DNA from: an uncultured Mailhella sp. | Lineage (GTDB): Bacteria > Desulfobacterota > Desulfovibrionia > Desulfovibrionales > Desulfovibrionaceae | Direction of reading: 5' to 3' | Assembly: GCA_944322635.1 (NCBI GenBank) | Contig: CALUPL010000036.1 | Location: 1 to 64,000 of the forward strand | DNA: 64,000 nt | Shown here: in pieces, positions 8,867 through 22,900 of the stretch | How positions within the stretch are numbered: the stretch's first letter is position 1 | How the letters are laid out: each line of letters begins with the position of its first letter | Translations under genes and position numbers: made by a program | The notes under the pieces: generated by a model | What the model was told of the DNA's origin: nothing | Database searches by the model: none | What the model saw: the letters and a program-made list of their open reading frames with translations, nothing else

Positions 8867-9640
8867 ATGCTGGACACCTCACGCCTTCAGAACATGTTTG
8901 ATCTGCTCGGCTGCGAAGAGCCGCTGGGCGTCTTCTACGCCGAAAAGGCTCCCCCATCCTCCCTCACTCCCCCGCCGGGCAAGGGACACGCCTGCATCAT
9001 CAACTATCTGCGCATGGCCTTCGAGCGGAAAGCCTGCGTCCACTTTGCCTCCGACGCGTGCTCCTGCATGGGCGGATGGGTCTATCTCGGCTACCGGCTT
9101 CCCGCGCCGGAGCGCATCGTCCACTTCGTCACCACCGGCTGGGAAGGAGGAGAAGGCGAACGCTATCTTCCCTCACCCGACTCCATGCGTCGCTTTTTGC
9201 GCGACATCGACGTGAAGCCCGCCCCTGCCCCCTTCTGCGCGGCACGTCCCCTCTCCCAGTTTGCCGAAGGCGAAGAGCCGCTGCTCGTCACCTTCCGCTG
9301 CCGGGGGGAAACTCTCACCGGTCTTTCCATGCTTGCCGGATTCGCCCTCGATGATCACAACGCCGTGGTCATGCCCTTCGGGTCCGGCTGCGCCAACATT
9401 TTCGCCTGGCCGCTCAGCTATCGGCGGCGAGGCCTTAAAAAGGCCGTAGTCGGCGGCTCCGATCCGTCGTGCCGCCCCTTCATGGGGACGGACGAGCTTT
9501 CCTTCACCGTAACAGCCGACATTCTTATTGCCATGCAGCAGGCCGCTCCGAAGTCATTTCTCTCGGGAAAAACCTGGACGGGCGTAAGAAAAAAGATTGA
9601 CAGAAGCCGCAAAGTCTGGGAAGAGGCCGCGTCGAGATGA
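8867..9640 (+). CDS. DUF169-family protein
   Basis: 257 residues from ATG 8867, which has an AGAGGAG site; a longer frame upstream to 8777 overlaps the preceding terminator region and is unlikely. The protein fits the DUF169 family, common in anaerobes and archaea and of unknown function, sometimes near corrinoid or redox genes. It carries several cysteines including ASDACSCMGG at about residues 60-69, and a conserved-looking GFALDDHNAVVMPFGSGC segment. No transmembrane segment or signal is seen. It is monocistronic, between the heme terminator and the pyrG leader. Confidence 0.7.
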   Translation: MLDTSRLQNMFDLLGCEEPLGVFYAEKAPPSSLTPPPGKGHACIINYLRMAFERKACVHFASDACSCMGGWVYLGYRLPAPERIVHFVTTGWEGGEGERYLPSPDSMRRFLRDIDVKPAPAPFCAARPLSQFAEGEEPLLVTFRCRGETLTGLSMLAGFALDDHNAVVMPFGSGCANIFAWPLSYRRRGLKKAVVGGSDPSCRPFMGTDELSFTVTADILIAMQQAAPKSFLSGKTWTGVRKKIDRSRKVWEEAASR

Positions 9641-11747
<2,107 letters not shown>

Positions 11748-11777
11748 TCCGAATCTCGTTCCCGTTTTTCGAAAAAA

Positions 11778-11812
11778 GGCGGGGCGGAACTTCATGTTCC
11801 GCCCCGCCTTTC
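11778..11812. terminator. Strong hairpin terminator after pyrG
   Basis: A perfect 13-bp stem (GGCGGGGCGGAAC at 11778-11790 with its complement at 11796-11808), loop TTCAT, and a T-rich tail on the plus strand. A run of six A on the left side makes it usable for minus-strand transcripts arriving from the pyruvyl transferase gene too. Confidence 0.9.
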
Positions 11813-11988
11813 TATATTTCCAAGCAGATTGAGACCGCCATGTGCGGACAAAAAGCCGCTCCGAGCTCTCCGCCTTCCCTCATCTTATTGCTTTATTGCT
11901 GCGTCATCCTTTGTCCAATTCTCCCATCTTCATGCCGGATGCTGCATCCCCCCCGAATCTCCGCTTCACATCACGGGCTTACTTTCCC

Positions 11989-12807
11989 TCAGAAAATGAG
12001 TTCATACGGGAACACCTCCAGCAGCAGATCAGAGTCCACATGCAGGTCCACGGTTTCATACCCGGGAACAAGCCTCTCAAGATCAACGACATCGCCGGAA
12101 TGAAAAAACAGAGGCTGCTGAACAGGCATTCCCGTACTCAGATAGTAATCTTCGAACTTCTTGTTCGCATTGCCCATGAGGGGATGATCCACCACAACAA
12201 ACTGCCGTGCAGGAATGCCGTACGCATGCGCGACGATGATTCCATGAAGCGACGACGAAACTATACGTCTGCACTCGCATATTTCATCAATGAATGATTC
12301 TATGCCGTCAACGTCACGCTCTATGTCCACGACACGGATGCCTTCTCCGAATCTGAGCAGATTCTTGTGACTGTAATGGCACACGACGCCTACGTCGTAG
12401 CGGACATGCCTTTCCTTCGGCTGATAGAAACGGGGAAGCAGCAGCGCCGGATCCCCGTATATGCGTGGACAGCGATATCCGGCACGAAGCAGAGTTTCCC
12501 GCGTGAGCGGTCCCCGGACGGCCCTAAAAGAGGCCGTGTGGGGAAGAAAGGGGAAAAGGCTTCTTCCCCGAAAAAGCCTGACATCCTCATGCAGACATCC
12601 CGTTCCCCAGAACACGCTGCGGCTGCGCAGTGTGCGGCTGTTGATGATGCTGCCTACGGCACAGAGTTTGCCCGGCCTTTTTATGCCTGCCGGAACGGCC
12701 TGCGCACCGGATACTTTTTCCACAATATAAGGAGAAAGATTGTCTCCAAAGTTTCTGTTGTCCGTCCACCAGTAGAGCGGAATGCTCTTGAAGCCTTTCA
12801 TGTTCAT
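11989..12807 (-). CDS. Polysaccharide pyruvyl transferase family protein
   Basis: About 272 residues. Members of this family (CsaB/WcaK-like) add ketal pyruvate to cell-surface sugars. The N-terminal IPLYWWTDNRNFGDNLSPYIV and the later VSSSLHGIIVAHAYGIPA are typical family landmarks; GDPALLLP is the linker seen in many members. The start is uncertain: ATGs at 12825, 12807 and 12801 are in frame, and a TTG at 12888 overlaps the upstream gene. I prefer 12807 or 12801 because the conserved region begins at once. It lies 65 bases after the acetyltransferase gene, in the same direction. Confidence 0.75.
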   Translation of the reverse strand: MNMKGFKSIPLYWWTDNRNFGDNLSPYIVEKVSGAQAVPAGIKRPGKLCAVGSIINSRTLRSRSVFWGTGCLHEDVRLFRGRSLFPFLPHTASFRAVRGPLTRETLLRAGYRCPRIYGDPALLLPRFYQPKERHVRYDVGVVCHYSHKNLLRFGEGIRVVDIERDVDGIESFIDEICECRRIVSSSLHGIIVAHAYGIPARQFVVVDHPLMGNANKKFEDYYLSTGMPVQQPLFFHSGDVVDLERLVPGYETVDLHVDSDLLLEVFPYELIF

Positions 12808-12871
12808 TCCCGACGGGTTATGCATCCTGTACGTTGAAGTATTATCATATGTGTACAGGACCTCTGTTGTT

Positions 12872-13390
12872 TTATATGCGCTTCTCAAAAAAAATCAGAT
12901 TTTCGGAAATGGCGTTCTCAAACAGCACAGACGCCTTTCCGGCATAACGAAAGCCGAGGCGCCTATACATATTGGCGGCCGGTTCATTGTTTTCCCAGGT
13001 ATCGAGCCGCATAACATTGCAGCCCCGGCGGGCGGCCTCTTCAAGCGCAAACTGCACCATGCGCGTACCAGCCCCCTTTCCGGCATGAGAAGGCGGAACA
13101 CAAAGCGTGTGTATGACAAAAACCTTGTCCGGTTCCGCTTCGTAGAGCCAGGGAATGGATGCGTACGATTCCAGCTGCACCTGATTGAGGAGCATGCTTG
13201 CACAAAGTTCCCCGTTTTCCTCCATGACGTACAGCGTACCGTTTTCCACCCCGTTCTGCGCCACACGTCTTGTAGGATACACGCCAAGCTGCCAGTTGGT
13301 ATGACTGCCGTGCTCCTTTTCAAAGATAAGAAGTTCCGTATAGTGGCTCTCCACGGCATCAATGTCTTTTTCCACCGCTCTGCGTATCAC
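12872..13390 (-). CDS. GNAT-family N-acetyltransferase
   Basis: 172 residues starting at GTG 13390, chosen because a perfect GGAGGAGG ribosome site lies five bases before it; an ATG at 13450 has none. The GNAT acetyl-CoA loop reads HAGKGAGTRMV and is followed by the expected EEAARRGCNVMRLDTWENN strand and NMYRRLGF C-terminal motif. The substrate is unknown. Its position directly upstream of the pyruvyl transferase suggests a shared role in modifying a surface sugar, which is inference. Confidence 0.8.
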   Translation of the reverse strand: MIRRAVEKDIDAVESHYTELLIFEKEHGSHTNWQLGVYPTRRVAQNGVENGTLYVMEENGELCASMLLNQVQLESYASIPWLYEAEPDKVFVIHTLCVPPSHAGKGAGTRMVQFALEEAARRGCNVMRLDTWENNEPAANMYRRLGFRYAGKASVLFENAISENLIFFEKRI

Positions 13391-13823
13391 AATGACCTCC
13401 TCCCACGTCGTTTTTCTTGTCGATTCAAAACAGGCCGGCACGAAAAACAATGCACCTGCGCTGAATCCTCAGCTTCCCTGCTTTTATCATACCATAGCCC
13501 GGACTGACCAGATGTCCGACGACACCATGCACCATGTATTGCGACTATCGACACATTTCTGCTGATTCCGCTCCCTTTCAGGGAAAGCAAAGGCTCTTTT
13601 CAAAGAACATGCAGGCATTGCGGAGCCTTCACTTTTTCTTCTTCCGAAGTACGCGGCACATCCTGCGGACGTTCCCCGGTTTTGTCCCTCTGTCTCCGGA
13701 AAGCATCCTCCTTTTTTCAAGCGACGGCCATGTAAAACAAACAGCCTCGTCTGCCTCCATTTTTCCCGGCAGTCATCAGAGAGCCGAGCGTAAAGAATCT
13801 GCAGTCCGGAAAATTCCGACAAA
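13391..13823 (-). other. Gene-free stretch between secA terminator and acetyltransferase
   Basis: About 430 bases. I see no credible coding frame, RNA gene or clear promoter. It should contain the promoter of the acetyltransferase / pyruvyl transferase pair, since the secA terminator lies at its right end. Confidence 0.4.
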
Positions 13824-13861
13824 AAAATCCCCGCGGGGGCAACGCCGCCACGGGGATTTTT
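13824..13861 (-). terminator. Terminator of secA
   Basis: AAAATCCCCG (13824-13833) pairs with CGGGGATTTT (13851-13860), with further GC pairing inside. On the minus strand the stem runs into a stretch of seven T. It begins ten bases after the secA stop codon. Confidence 0.85.
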
Positions 13862-13870
13862 CTCATATCG

Positions 13871-16600
<2,730 letters not shown>

Positions 16601-16892
16601 GGGTATCTCCAGAAAAAATCGTTGGAACAAGGCAGAAGATAAGTCATGCCACTCTGTTTGGCAAATGCTGATCCGCCCCTTTTTTCCATATTTTGGCGAC
16701 CGTCGAAAAAAATTTTTCTGCCCCGACCGTTCCGAAAATGAAAGTATGCGGAAAGCCGCACAGCACCCCCCGAAAGGCTCATGTCTGGACAAAAGCTTCC
16801 GCATGCTTCATGATGACGGGAAGCCTGTCCGCCCTTCGGGCACATGGTGTGCCGGGCTTCCGGGCATCTTCCGTTCGCTTCAGGCAGAAAAC

Positions 16893-17621
16893 ATGTCCAG
16901 ACACTATCGACCGCTTTTTGCTTTTTTATGTTTCCTGGTTGCCTCCGCCCTTATTCTCGGCGGCTGCTCTACCAGAAACACCGGCTACCAGAACGGCCGC
17001 TACCGGGGCACTGCGGCCTACACGGTGCGCGGCAAGACCTATTATCCGCTCAAGTCCGCCCACGACTTCGTGGAAACCGGCGTGGCATCCTGGTACGGCC
17101 CCGGATTCCACGGCAGAAAAACCTCCAACGGGGAACGCTACAATCAAAATGCCATGACGGCGGCCCACAAGCTGCTGCCCTTCGGCACGCGCCTTCGCGT
17201 CATCAATCTGGAAAACGGACGCACCACCGAGGTGCGCGTCAACGACCGCGGCCCCTTTGTGGACAGCCGCATCATCGACCTTTCCCGTGCAGCCGCCAAA
17301 GACCTCGGCATGCTGGGCAAGGGCACGGCACGCGTACGCCTCATCGCTTTGGAAAACGGAAGTGAACCGTCCTTTCTTACGCCGGACGGCGATATGCTCG
17401 GCCTCTTCTACGTGCAGATAGGCTCCTTCCGGGAACGTCCCCGGGCCGTCAATCTCGCCGACTTCATGCGCACGCAGGGCTACGGCTGCCGCATAGCCAC
17501 ACACGACGGCAACGACCTCAACTTCGTGCAGCTCGGCCCCTACCACTCCCGCTCCGTTGCCGAAAGAACGGCCCGCAGCCTGAGCCTTAGGTATCGCGGT
17601 CTCTTCGTCGTGGCGGAATAA
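16893..17621 (+). CDS. rlpA: RlpA-like septal lipoprotein (DPBB plus SPOR domain)
   Basis: 242 residues. RlpA proteins are outer-membrane lipoproteins that bind denuded peptidoglycan at the septum; some are lytic transglycosylases. A lipoprotein signal ends in LILGGCS (Cys at about 25). The double-psi beta-barrel domain has GVASWYGPGFHGRKTSNGE and VRVNDRGPF with the catalytic-type Asp. A C-terminal SPOR domain begins at LFYVQIGSFRERPRA. The ATG at 16893 is favoured because it starts the signal peptide; its ribosome site is weak. A second paralogue without a lipobox lies at 57348-58028. Confidence 0.88.
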   Translation: MSRHYRPLFAFLCFLVASALILGGCSTRNTGYQNGRYRGTAAYTVRGKTYYPLKSAHDFVETGVASWYGPGFHGRKTSNGERYNQNAMTAAHKLLPFGTRLRVINLENGRTTEVRVNDRGPFVDSRIIDLSRAAAKDLGMLGKGTARVRLIALENGSEPSFLTPDGDMLGLFYVQIGSFRERPRAVNLADFMRTQGYGCRIATHDGNDLNFVQLGPYHSRSVAERTARSLSLRYRGLFVVAE

Positions 17622-18103
17622 CAGGCTGAGCCTCGGTTCGCCGAAAAGCCTTCCGACTTTGCCGACAGAGACTCCGTGCATTCTCCTCTATAATAATCAT
17701 ATACTCGTGTCCTGTTTTCCGCTAATCAGAAAACAGCGGAACGCGTCTTTTCACGCCTTTTCTGCCCGGCGATTACAGCATTCCCCGGACAGGACGACAC
17801 AAAACAAGTCGCAACAGGACCTGTCAGGGATTCCGCGGAGAAAGCAACGTCTCTTTTTGGCAACAATACGACACTTCACCATAACAGGCCGTAAACACAA
17901 AGAGTCTTCTGATGATTTCCAAGACGTCGGGCAGTCGTTTCCGGAGTGGAAATTTCCATCCTTTTCTGGTAGTTTCCAGTATCCGTCGATATGTCGGCGC
18001 AGTCTTACGAGCCCGCGCTTTTCCCGTTCACAAATAAATCCGGCAGCGGCCCGAAAGCCGCCTTGCGGCCCCACAGCAACCTCATGCCGACCAGGGGGAT
18101 GAA
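17622..18103 (+). other. Gene-free leader region before the rhamnose operon
   Basis: 482 bases with no convincing coding frame. A consensus TATAAT stands at 17689-17694, but the -35 region at the right spacing is poor, so I do not call a full promoter. If that is the -10, rfbA would have a leader of about 400 bases. The middle part (17850-18050) is unusually lacking in structure. Confidence 0.4.
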
Positions 18104-18991
18104 ATGAAAGGCATACTTCTTGCCGGAGGAAGCGGCACACGTCTGTACCCGTTGACGAAGATCACCTCAAAACAGCTTCTGCCCGTGTACGACAAGCCGA
18201 TGATCTACTACCCGCTCTCCACGCTGATGCTGTTCGACATCCGTGAGATTCTCATTATATCCACGCCGCAGGACACGCCGAACATCGAGCGCCTTCTCGG
18301 CGACGGTTCGCAGCTCGGCCTGACGCTCTCCTACAGGATTCAGCCGGAGCCCAGAGGCATAGCGCAGGCCTTCACGCTGGGGGCCGATTTCGTGGGCAAC
18401 GATGACGTGTGCCTCATTCTCGGGGACAACATCTTCTATATGGGCAATCACATGAAACTCTACAGTCGTGCCGTCGAGCGCAACAGAGGCGAACGGGCCA
18501 CCATATTCGCCTATCATGTGTCCGACCCCGAACGCTTCGGCGTGGTGGAATTCGATGAAAACCGCAAGGCTCTGAGCATTGAGGAAAAGCCCGCGCATCC
18601 AAAATCAAACTACGCCTCCGTGGGGCTGTATTTCTATCCACCCGACGTATGCCGCAAGGCGGCGCTTCTGACGCCCTCCGCACGCGGAGAGCTGGAAATA
18701 ACCGATCTCAACAATATGTATCTCTCCGAAGGCCGCATGAGCGTGGTTCCCATGGGACGCGGCATCGTATGGCTGGACGCGGGCACGCCGGATTCTCTGG
18801 CCGACGCCACTCACTTCATGCAGGTCATTGAAAAGAGACAGGGACTCAAAATTGCCTGCGTGGAAGAAATTGCGTTTGCCAAGGGCTTCATTAACGAAGA
18901 TCAGATGAAAAATCTCATCAACGACATGACGAAAGGCGCCTACCGCGAGTATCTCACGAAAGTGCTGGAGGAAAAGCATGAACTTTATTAA
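18104..18991 (+). CDS. rfbA: Glucose-1-phosphate thymidylyltransferase RmlA
   Basis: 295 residues. It makes dTDP-glucose from dTTP and glucose-1-phosphate, the first step to dTDP-L-rhamnose. The nucleotide-binding GGSGTRLYPLT and substrate motifs KQLLPVYDKPMIYYPL and EKP (IEEKPAHPKSN) are present. The ATG follows AGGGGGATGA. It is the first gene of the A-C-D-B operon and overlaps rfbC by 14 bases. Confidence 0.96.
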   Translation: MKGILLAGGSGTRLYPLTKITSKQLLPVYDKPMIYYPLSTLMLFDIREILIISTPQDTPNIERLLGDGSQLGLTLSYRIQPEPRGIAQAFTLGADFVGNDDVCLILGDNIFYMGNHMKLYSRAVERNRGERATIFAYHVSDPERFGVVEFDENRKALSIEEKPAHPKSNYASVGLYFYPPDVCRKAALLTPSARGELEITDLNNMYLSEGRMSVVPMGRGIVWLDAGTPDSLADATHFMQVIEKRQGLKIACVEEIAFAKGFINEDQMKNLINDMTKGAYREYLTKVLEEKHELY

Positions 18992-19526
18992 AACGGCCAT
19001 TGAGGGCGTATTCATCATAGAGCCGCGCGTTTTTACGGATGAACGCGGCTACTTTTTCGAAAGCTACAGCAAAGCCGCCTTTGAAGCCGCCGGGCTTCAC
19101 TATGATTTTGTTCAGGACAATCAGTCGAAGTCCTGCTACGGCACGGTAAGAGGACTGCATTTTCAAAAGGGCGAACACTCCCAAGCCAAGCTCGTGCGCG
19201 TGCTCGAAGGCATTGTGCTCGACGTGGCCGTCGATCTGCGCCGTGCCTCCTCCACCTACGGGCAATACGTGGCCGTGGAGCTTTCTGCGGAAAACAACCG
19301 TCAGCTCATGATTCCGCGCGGATTTGCCCACGGCTTTTCCGTACTCAGCGACACGGCGGTATTCGCCTACAAGTGCGACAATCTCTACTGCAAAGAATCG
19401 GAAGGCGGCATACGCTTCGACGACCCCACGCTTGCCATCGACTGGCGTATCGACATGAAACGGGCCCTCACCTCGGAAAAAGACAAAATGCATCCCTTCC
19501 TTTCGGAGTTTGAATCATGCTTCTAG
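18978..19526 (+). CDS. rfbC: dTDP-4-dehydrorhamnose 3,5-epimerase RmlC
   Basis: 182 residues, normal length. It epimerises C3 and C5 of dTDP-4-keto-6-deoxyglucose. The cupin core shows RGLHFQKGEHSQAKLVRV with the catalytic His in LHF, and PRGFAHGFSVLSD. It overlaps rfbA at its start and rfbD at its end by ten bases, so the three are translated as a coupled unit. Confidence 0.95.
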   Translation: MNFIKTAIEGVFIIEPRVFTDERGYFFESYSKAAFEAAGLHYDFVQDNQSKSCYGTVRGLHFQKGEHSQAKLVRVLEGIVLDVAVDLRRASSTYGQYVAVELSAENNRQLMIPRGFAHGFSVLSDTAVFAYKCDNLYCKESEGGIRFDDPTLAIDWRIDMKRALTSEKDKMHPFLSEFESCF

Positions 19527-20347
19527 TCACGGGAGCCAACGGACAGCTCGGCCGGGAGTTGCGTCGGATTCTTGGAGACCGTGCCGTATATGTGGGACAC
19601 AATGAGCTCGACGTTGCCGATGAAAAAGCGGTGAAGGAATTTTTTACAGCCAGTTCTTTCGAATTCGTCATCAACTGCGCCGCCTATACCGCCGTGGATA
19701 AAGCGGAAGACGACTCCGAGGCTGCGGACCGGGCGAACCGGCTCGGTCCTGCGCTGCTTGCCCTCTACGGCCGCCGCATCATTCATATATCCACAGACTA
19801 CGTGTTCGACGGCACATCCTGCCATCCTTATAAGGAAGAAGATGCCACGCATCCCGTTTCCGTTTACGGCAGCACCAAACTGGCCGGAGAAAAGGCCGTA
19901 CTTTGCGAAGCGGAAACGGCCGTCGTCATCCGTACATCGTGGGTCTATTCTTCGTTTGGAAAGAACTTCGTCAAGACCATGCGCCGTCTCGGGTCGGAAC
20001 GCGACAGCATAGGAGTGGTGTTCGACCAGGTGGGAACCCCCACATATGCGGCCGACCTTGCCGCCGCCATCGTCGTCATTCTACCGCAGATAACTCCGGG
20101 AATGAAGGAAATCTACCACTACAGCAACGAAGGAGTGACCAGCTGGTATGACTTTGCCGTGGCCATTATGGAAGAGTCCGGCTTTTCCTGTGCCGTTCAC
20201 CCCATTGAAAGCTCTGACTATCCCACCCGCGCCGCGCGTCCTTCCTTCAGCGTGCTCAACAAGGCAAAAATCAAAAAGGCCTTTGGTCTTGTCATCCCGC
20301 ACTGGACGGACTCTCTCAAACGGTGCATGAACACCTTGGAAAACTAA
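19517..20347 (+). CDS. rfbD: dTDP-4-dehydrorhamnose reductase RmlD
   Basis: 276 residues. It reduces the keto sugar to dTDP-L-rhamnose with NAD(P)H. The Rossmann motif is TGANGQLG (5-12). The short-chain-dehydrogenase catalytic pair is in VYGSTKLAGE (Tyr and Lys), and STDYVFDG is the usual family motif. The start lies inside the end of rfbC. Confidence 0.95.
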   Translation: MLLVTGANGQLGRELRRILGDRAVYVGHNELDVADEKAVKEFFTASSFEFVINCAAYTAVDKAEDDSEAADRANRLGPALLALYGRRIIHISTDYVFDGTSCHPYKEEDATHPVSVYGSTKLAGEKAVLCEAETAVVIRTSWVYSSFGKNFVKTMRRLGSERDSIGVVFDQVGTPTYAADLAAAIVVILPQITPGMKEIYHYSNEGVTSWYDFAVAIMEESGFSCAVHPIESSDYPTRAARPSFSVLNKAKIKKAFGLVIPHWTDSLKRCMNTLEN

Positions 20348-20417
20348 CGCAAAAAAACGCATTCCACAGCACGGCGCGGCCTGAACCTCGCCTTCCATGC
20401 CGTCAAGGAACAATACC

Positions 20418-21431
20418 ATGAAATCCATACTCGTCACCGGCGGAGCCGGCTTCATCGGCTCCAACTTTGTTCCGTACTTCTGCGCAAAATATCCGGAATA
20501 TCATGTCGTCAATCTCGACAAGCTCACCTATGCGGGAAATCTCGACAACCTGAAGGAATGCGAGACCATGCCCAACTACACGTTCGTGCATGGCGACATA
20601 TGCGACGAGGCGCTTCTGGAAAAGCTGTTCACGAAATACGACATTCGCGGCGTCATCCATTTTGCGGCGGAAAGCCACGTGGACAATTCCATAAAAGGTC
20701 CTCGCGCCTTCATGGAAACCAACTACATGGGGACGTTCACTCTCATGGAAACGGCACGCCGACACTGGATGGACGCGCCGGGCAAGGTAAAATCCGGCTA
20801 TGAAGACGCACGCTTCCATCACATTTCCACCGATGAAGTGTACGGAACGCTCGGGGCGACCGGCTACTTTACCGAAAACACGCCCTATGCCCCCAACAGC
20901 CCCTATTCCGCCAGCAAGGCAGGATCGGACTTCATCGTTCGCGCCTATCACCACACCTACGGCATGAACGTGACCACGTCCAACTGCTCCAACAACTACG
21001 GGCCCAAGCAGCATCAGGAAAAGTTCATTCCCGTCATCATAGACAGATGCCTTGCAGAACAGCCCATTCCCGTGTACGGCAACGGCTCCAACATCCGTGA
21101 CTGGCTTTACGTGCTCGACCACTGCAAGGCCATAGACCTCATTTTCCATAAGGGACGCAGCGGAGAAACCTACAACATCGGCGGCCACAACGAACGGGAC
21201 AATCTTCAGATTCTGCACAGGGTGTGCTCAATTCTGGACAAGCGCCGTCCGCGCAGGAACGGAGCGAAGTATGAAGAACTCATGAACTTCGTTTCCGACC
21301 GTCCGGGACATGACAAACGCTACGCCATCGACCCCACCAAAATAGTGACGGAACTCGGCTGGAAGCCCGACGAAAACTTCGATTCCGGCATTGAGAAAAC
21401 CGTGGACTGGTATCTGAGCCGACAGGCCTGA
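20418..21431 (+). CDS. rfbB: dTDP-glucose 4,6-dehydratase RmlB
   Basis: 337 residues from ATG 20418, which has an AAGGA site; a longer frame to 20397 lacks one. RmlB converts dTDP-glucose to the 4-keto-6-deoxy sugar. NAD-binding TGGAGFIGSN, the STDEVYG motif with the catalytic Asp-Glu, and YSASKAGSD with the Tyr and Lys are all present. It is the last gene of the operon and its end faces dinB at 15 bases, so the two transcripts converge. Confidence 0.95.
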   Translation: MKSILVTGGAGFIGSNFVPYFCAKYPEYHVVNLDKLTYAGNLDNLKECETMPNYTFVHGDICDEALLEKLFTKYDIRGVIHFAAESHVDNSIKGPRAFMETNYMGTFTLMETARRHWMDAPGKVKSGYEDARFHHISTDEVYGTLGATGYFTENTPYAPNSPYSASKAGSDFIVRAYHHTYGMNVTTSNCSNNYGPKQHQEKFIPVIIDRCLAEQPIPVYGNGSNIRDWLYVLDHCKAIDLIFHKGRSGETYNIGGHNERDNLQILHRVCSILDKRRPRRNGAKYEELMNFVSDRPGHDKRYAIDPTKIVTELGWKPDENFDSGIEKTVDWYLSRQA

Positions 21432-21446
21432 ACGCTGAAGAACGGA

Positions 21447-22700
21447 TCAGCGTCCGTCACGGATGCGGCGGGCCTCGGCACGCTCGGCCTGTTCCTGCGC
21501 GCTCTTCCGGTCCGCCTCGTCGCGGGGTTCGAACAGCCGGCCGCGCATGACGGCGTTGCCCCCGTATCGGGAACGCAGGGCATCCACGGCCATGTTGAGC
21601 CGATCCCTCCTTCCCTCATCCTTTTCCGGTTCCTTTTCCGGCAGAAGGGAAAGCTGCACGGGGCCGCCTGCCTCAAAGCCAGAAACGCCCACGCCGATAA
21701 GCCGCACCCTGTCGGCCAGCTCCAGAGAATCGAAAACGGCGCAGGCTGTTTCGTATATGCTCTCCGTGCTGCATATTCGATGGTCCAGCGTGACCTGCCG
21801 CGTAATCTGATGAAAGTCGGCGTACTTTATCTTGAGCGTCACGGTTCGCCCGGCCAGCCTCTGCCCGCGCAGAGACGCCCCTACTCTTTCGGCATGGCGC
21901 AGTATCCAGGTTTTCAGAAGCTCCCTGTCCCTCGTGTCTTCATCGAGCGTCACTTCCGCGCTTTCCGACTTGGGCGGCGACCACGGCACGACATCCCGGG
22001 CATCTTCGCCGTGCGCCCTCTCCCAGAGCAGCGCTCCGGCCTTGCCGTACCGGTCGTGCCAGAACTGTCTGCCGTAACGCGACACGTCCCCGCACATTCT
22101 CACGCCGAGCCGGGCCAGCTCTTCGGAAAACCTTCTTCCCACTCCCGGCACGGCGGTCACGGGAAGCGTTGCCAGAAAACCGGGCACAGCTTCGGCATCA
22201 AGCATGAAAAGCCCGTCGGGCTTGCGCTGTTCCGAGGCTATCTTGGCCAGAAACTTTACAGGGGCTATGCCCACGGAGCAGGTCAGACCGCCCGTGGACT
22301 CCCTCACCGCGGCCTTGAGAGTACGGCCCATGTTCTGCACCGGTCCGAACAGACGCTCCAGCCCCGTGGCATCGAGATATGCCTCGTCCACGGAAGCCAT
22401 TTCCACCTTCGGAGAGAATTCCGCCAGAGTCTCCCGCACAATTGCCGACATTTCCACATAGCGACGCATTCTGGGGCGCACGTACACGGCCTGCGGACAG
22501 CGTCTCTTCGCCTCGGCAATGGGCATGGCAGAACGAACGCCGTAGCGGCGCGCCTCGTAGGAACACGTGCTCACCACTCCGCGGTGATCACCGCCCACGA
22601 CCACGGGACGCCCCCGCAGCGACGGATTGTCGAGCTGCTCTATGGACGCAAAAAAGGCATCCATGTCCATGTGCATGATCCAGCGCTGCAGTGAAGCCAA
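21447..22700 (-). CDS. dinB: DNA polymerase IV (Y-family translesion polymerase)
   Basis: 417 residues starting at TTG 22700, chosen because a GGGAGAG ribosome site lies six bases upstream and the conserved IMHMDMDAFFASIEQ begins nine residues in. Other in-frame starts lie as far up as 22781. Catalytic acids sit in MDMDAFFAS and SVDEAYLD. The little-finger domain runs to about residue 350. The C-terminus after residue 355 is highly charged (Glu/Arg/Lys-rich), and no clean beta-clamp-binding QxxLxLF is seen; VQLSLLP is the closest candidate. Confidence 0.92.
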   Translation of the reverse strand: MASLQRWIMHMDMDAFFASIEQLDNPSLRGRPVVVGGDHRGVVSTCSYEARRYGVRSAMPIAEAKRRCPQAVYVRPRMRRYVEMSAIVRETLAEFSPKVEMASVDEAYLDATGLERLFGPVQNMGRTLKAAVRESTGGLTCSVGIAPVKFLAKIASEQRKPDGLFMLDAEAVPGFLATLPVTAVPGVGRRFSEELARLGVRMCGDVSRYGRQFWHDRYGKAGALLWERAHGEDARDVVPWSPPKSESAEVTLDEDTRDRELLKTWILRHAERVGASLRGQRLAGRTVTLKIKYADFHQITRQVTLDHRICSTESIYETACAVFDSLELADRVRLIGVGVSGFEAGGPVQLSLLPEKEPEKDEGRRDRLNMAVDALRSRYGGNAVMRGRLFEPRDEADRKSAQEQAERAEARRIRDGR

Positions 22701-22774
22701 AGACCGCTCTCCCGAAAAGCTCGCCGCGAAGTATGAAATTATCGTTACAGAAGGCCCCGTTTCAAGGATTGTCC

Positions 22775-22803
22775 TTGACAAAGGGGGGGGGTCTCTCTAA
22801 GGA
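22775..22803 (+). promoter_or_regulatory. Candidate speA promoter with a run of nine G in its spacer
   Basis: A consensus TTGACA (22775-22780) is followed by 17 bases and TAAGGA (22798-22803), a weak -10. The spacer contains nine consecutive G at 22783-22791. Slippage in that tract would change promoter spacing. The -35 overlaps sequence just upstream of dinB, so the two promoters are close. Confidence 0.4.
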
Positions 22804-22852
22804 AGAAGTACCCGTCCTCATCATGCCCTTGAGCTGAAAAAAGGGCAACCTC

Positions 22853-22875
22853 GGGGCCATGCGGCCCCTCTTTTT
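22853..22875 (+). terminator. Terminator-like hairpin in the speA leader (possible attenuator)
   Basis: GGGGCC (22853-22858), loop ATGC, GGCCCC (22863-22868), then TCTTTTT. It ends 25 bases before the speA start codon. A second small hairpin (GCCCTT...AAGGGC, about 22825-22846) lies just upstream. No plus-strand gene precedes it, so it would act within the speA leader. Confidence 0.5.
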
Positions 22876-22900
22876 CCATTCCCATAAGGAGTCAGGATCG

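Noticed and set aside
17751..18140. Minus-strand frame overlapping the rfbA start
   Set aside because: No ribosome site; it runs into the rfbA coding region and resembles no protein.
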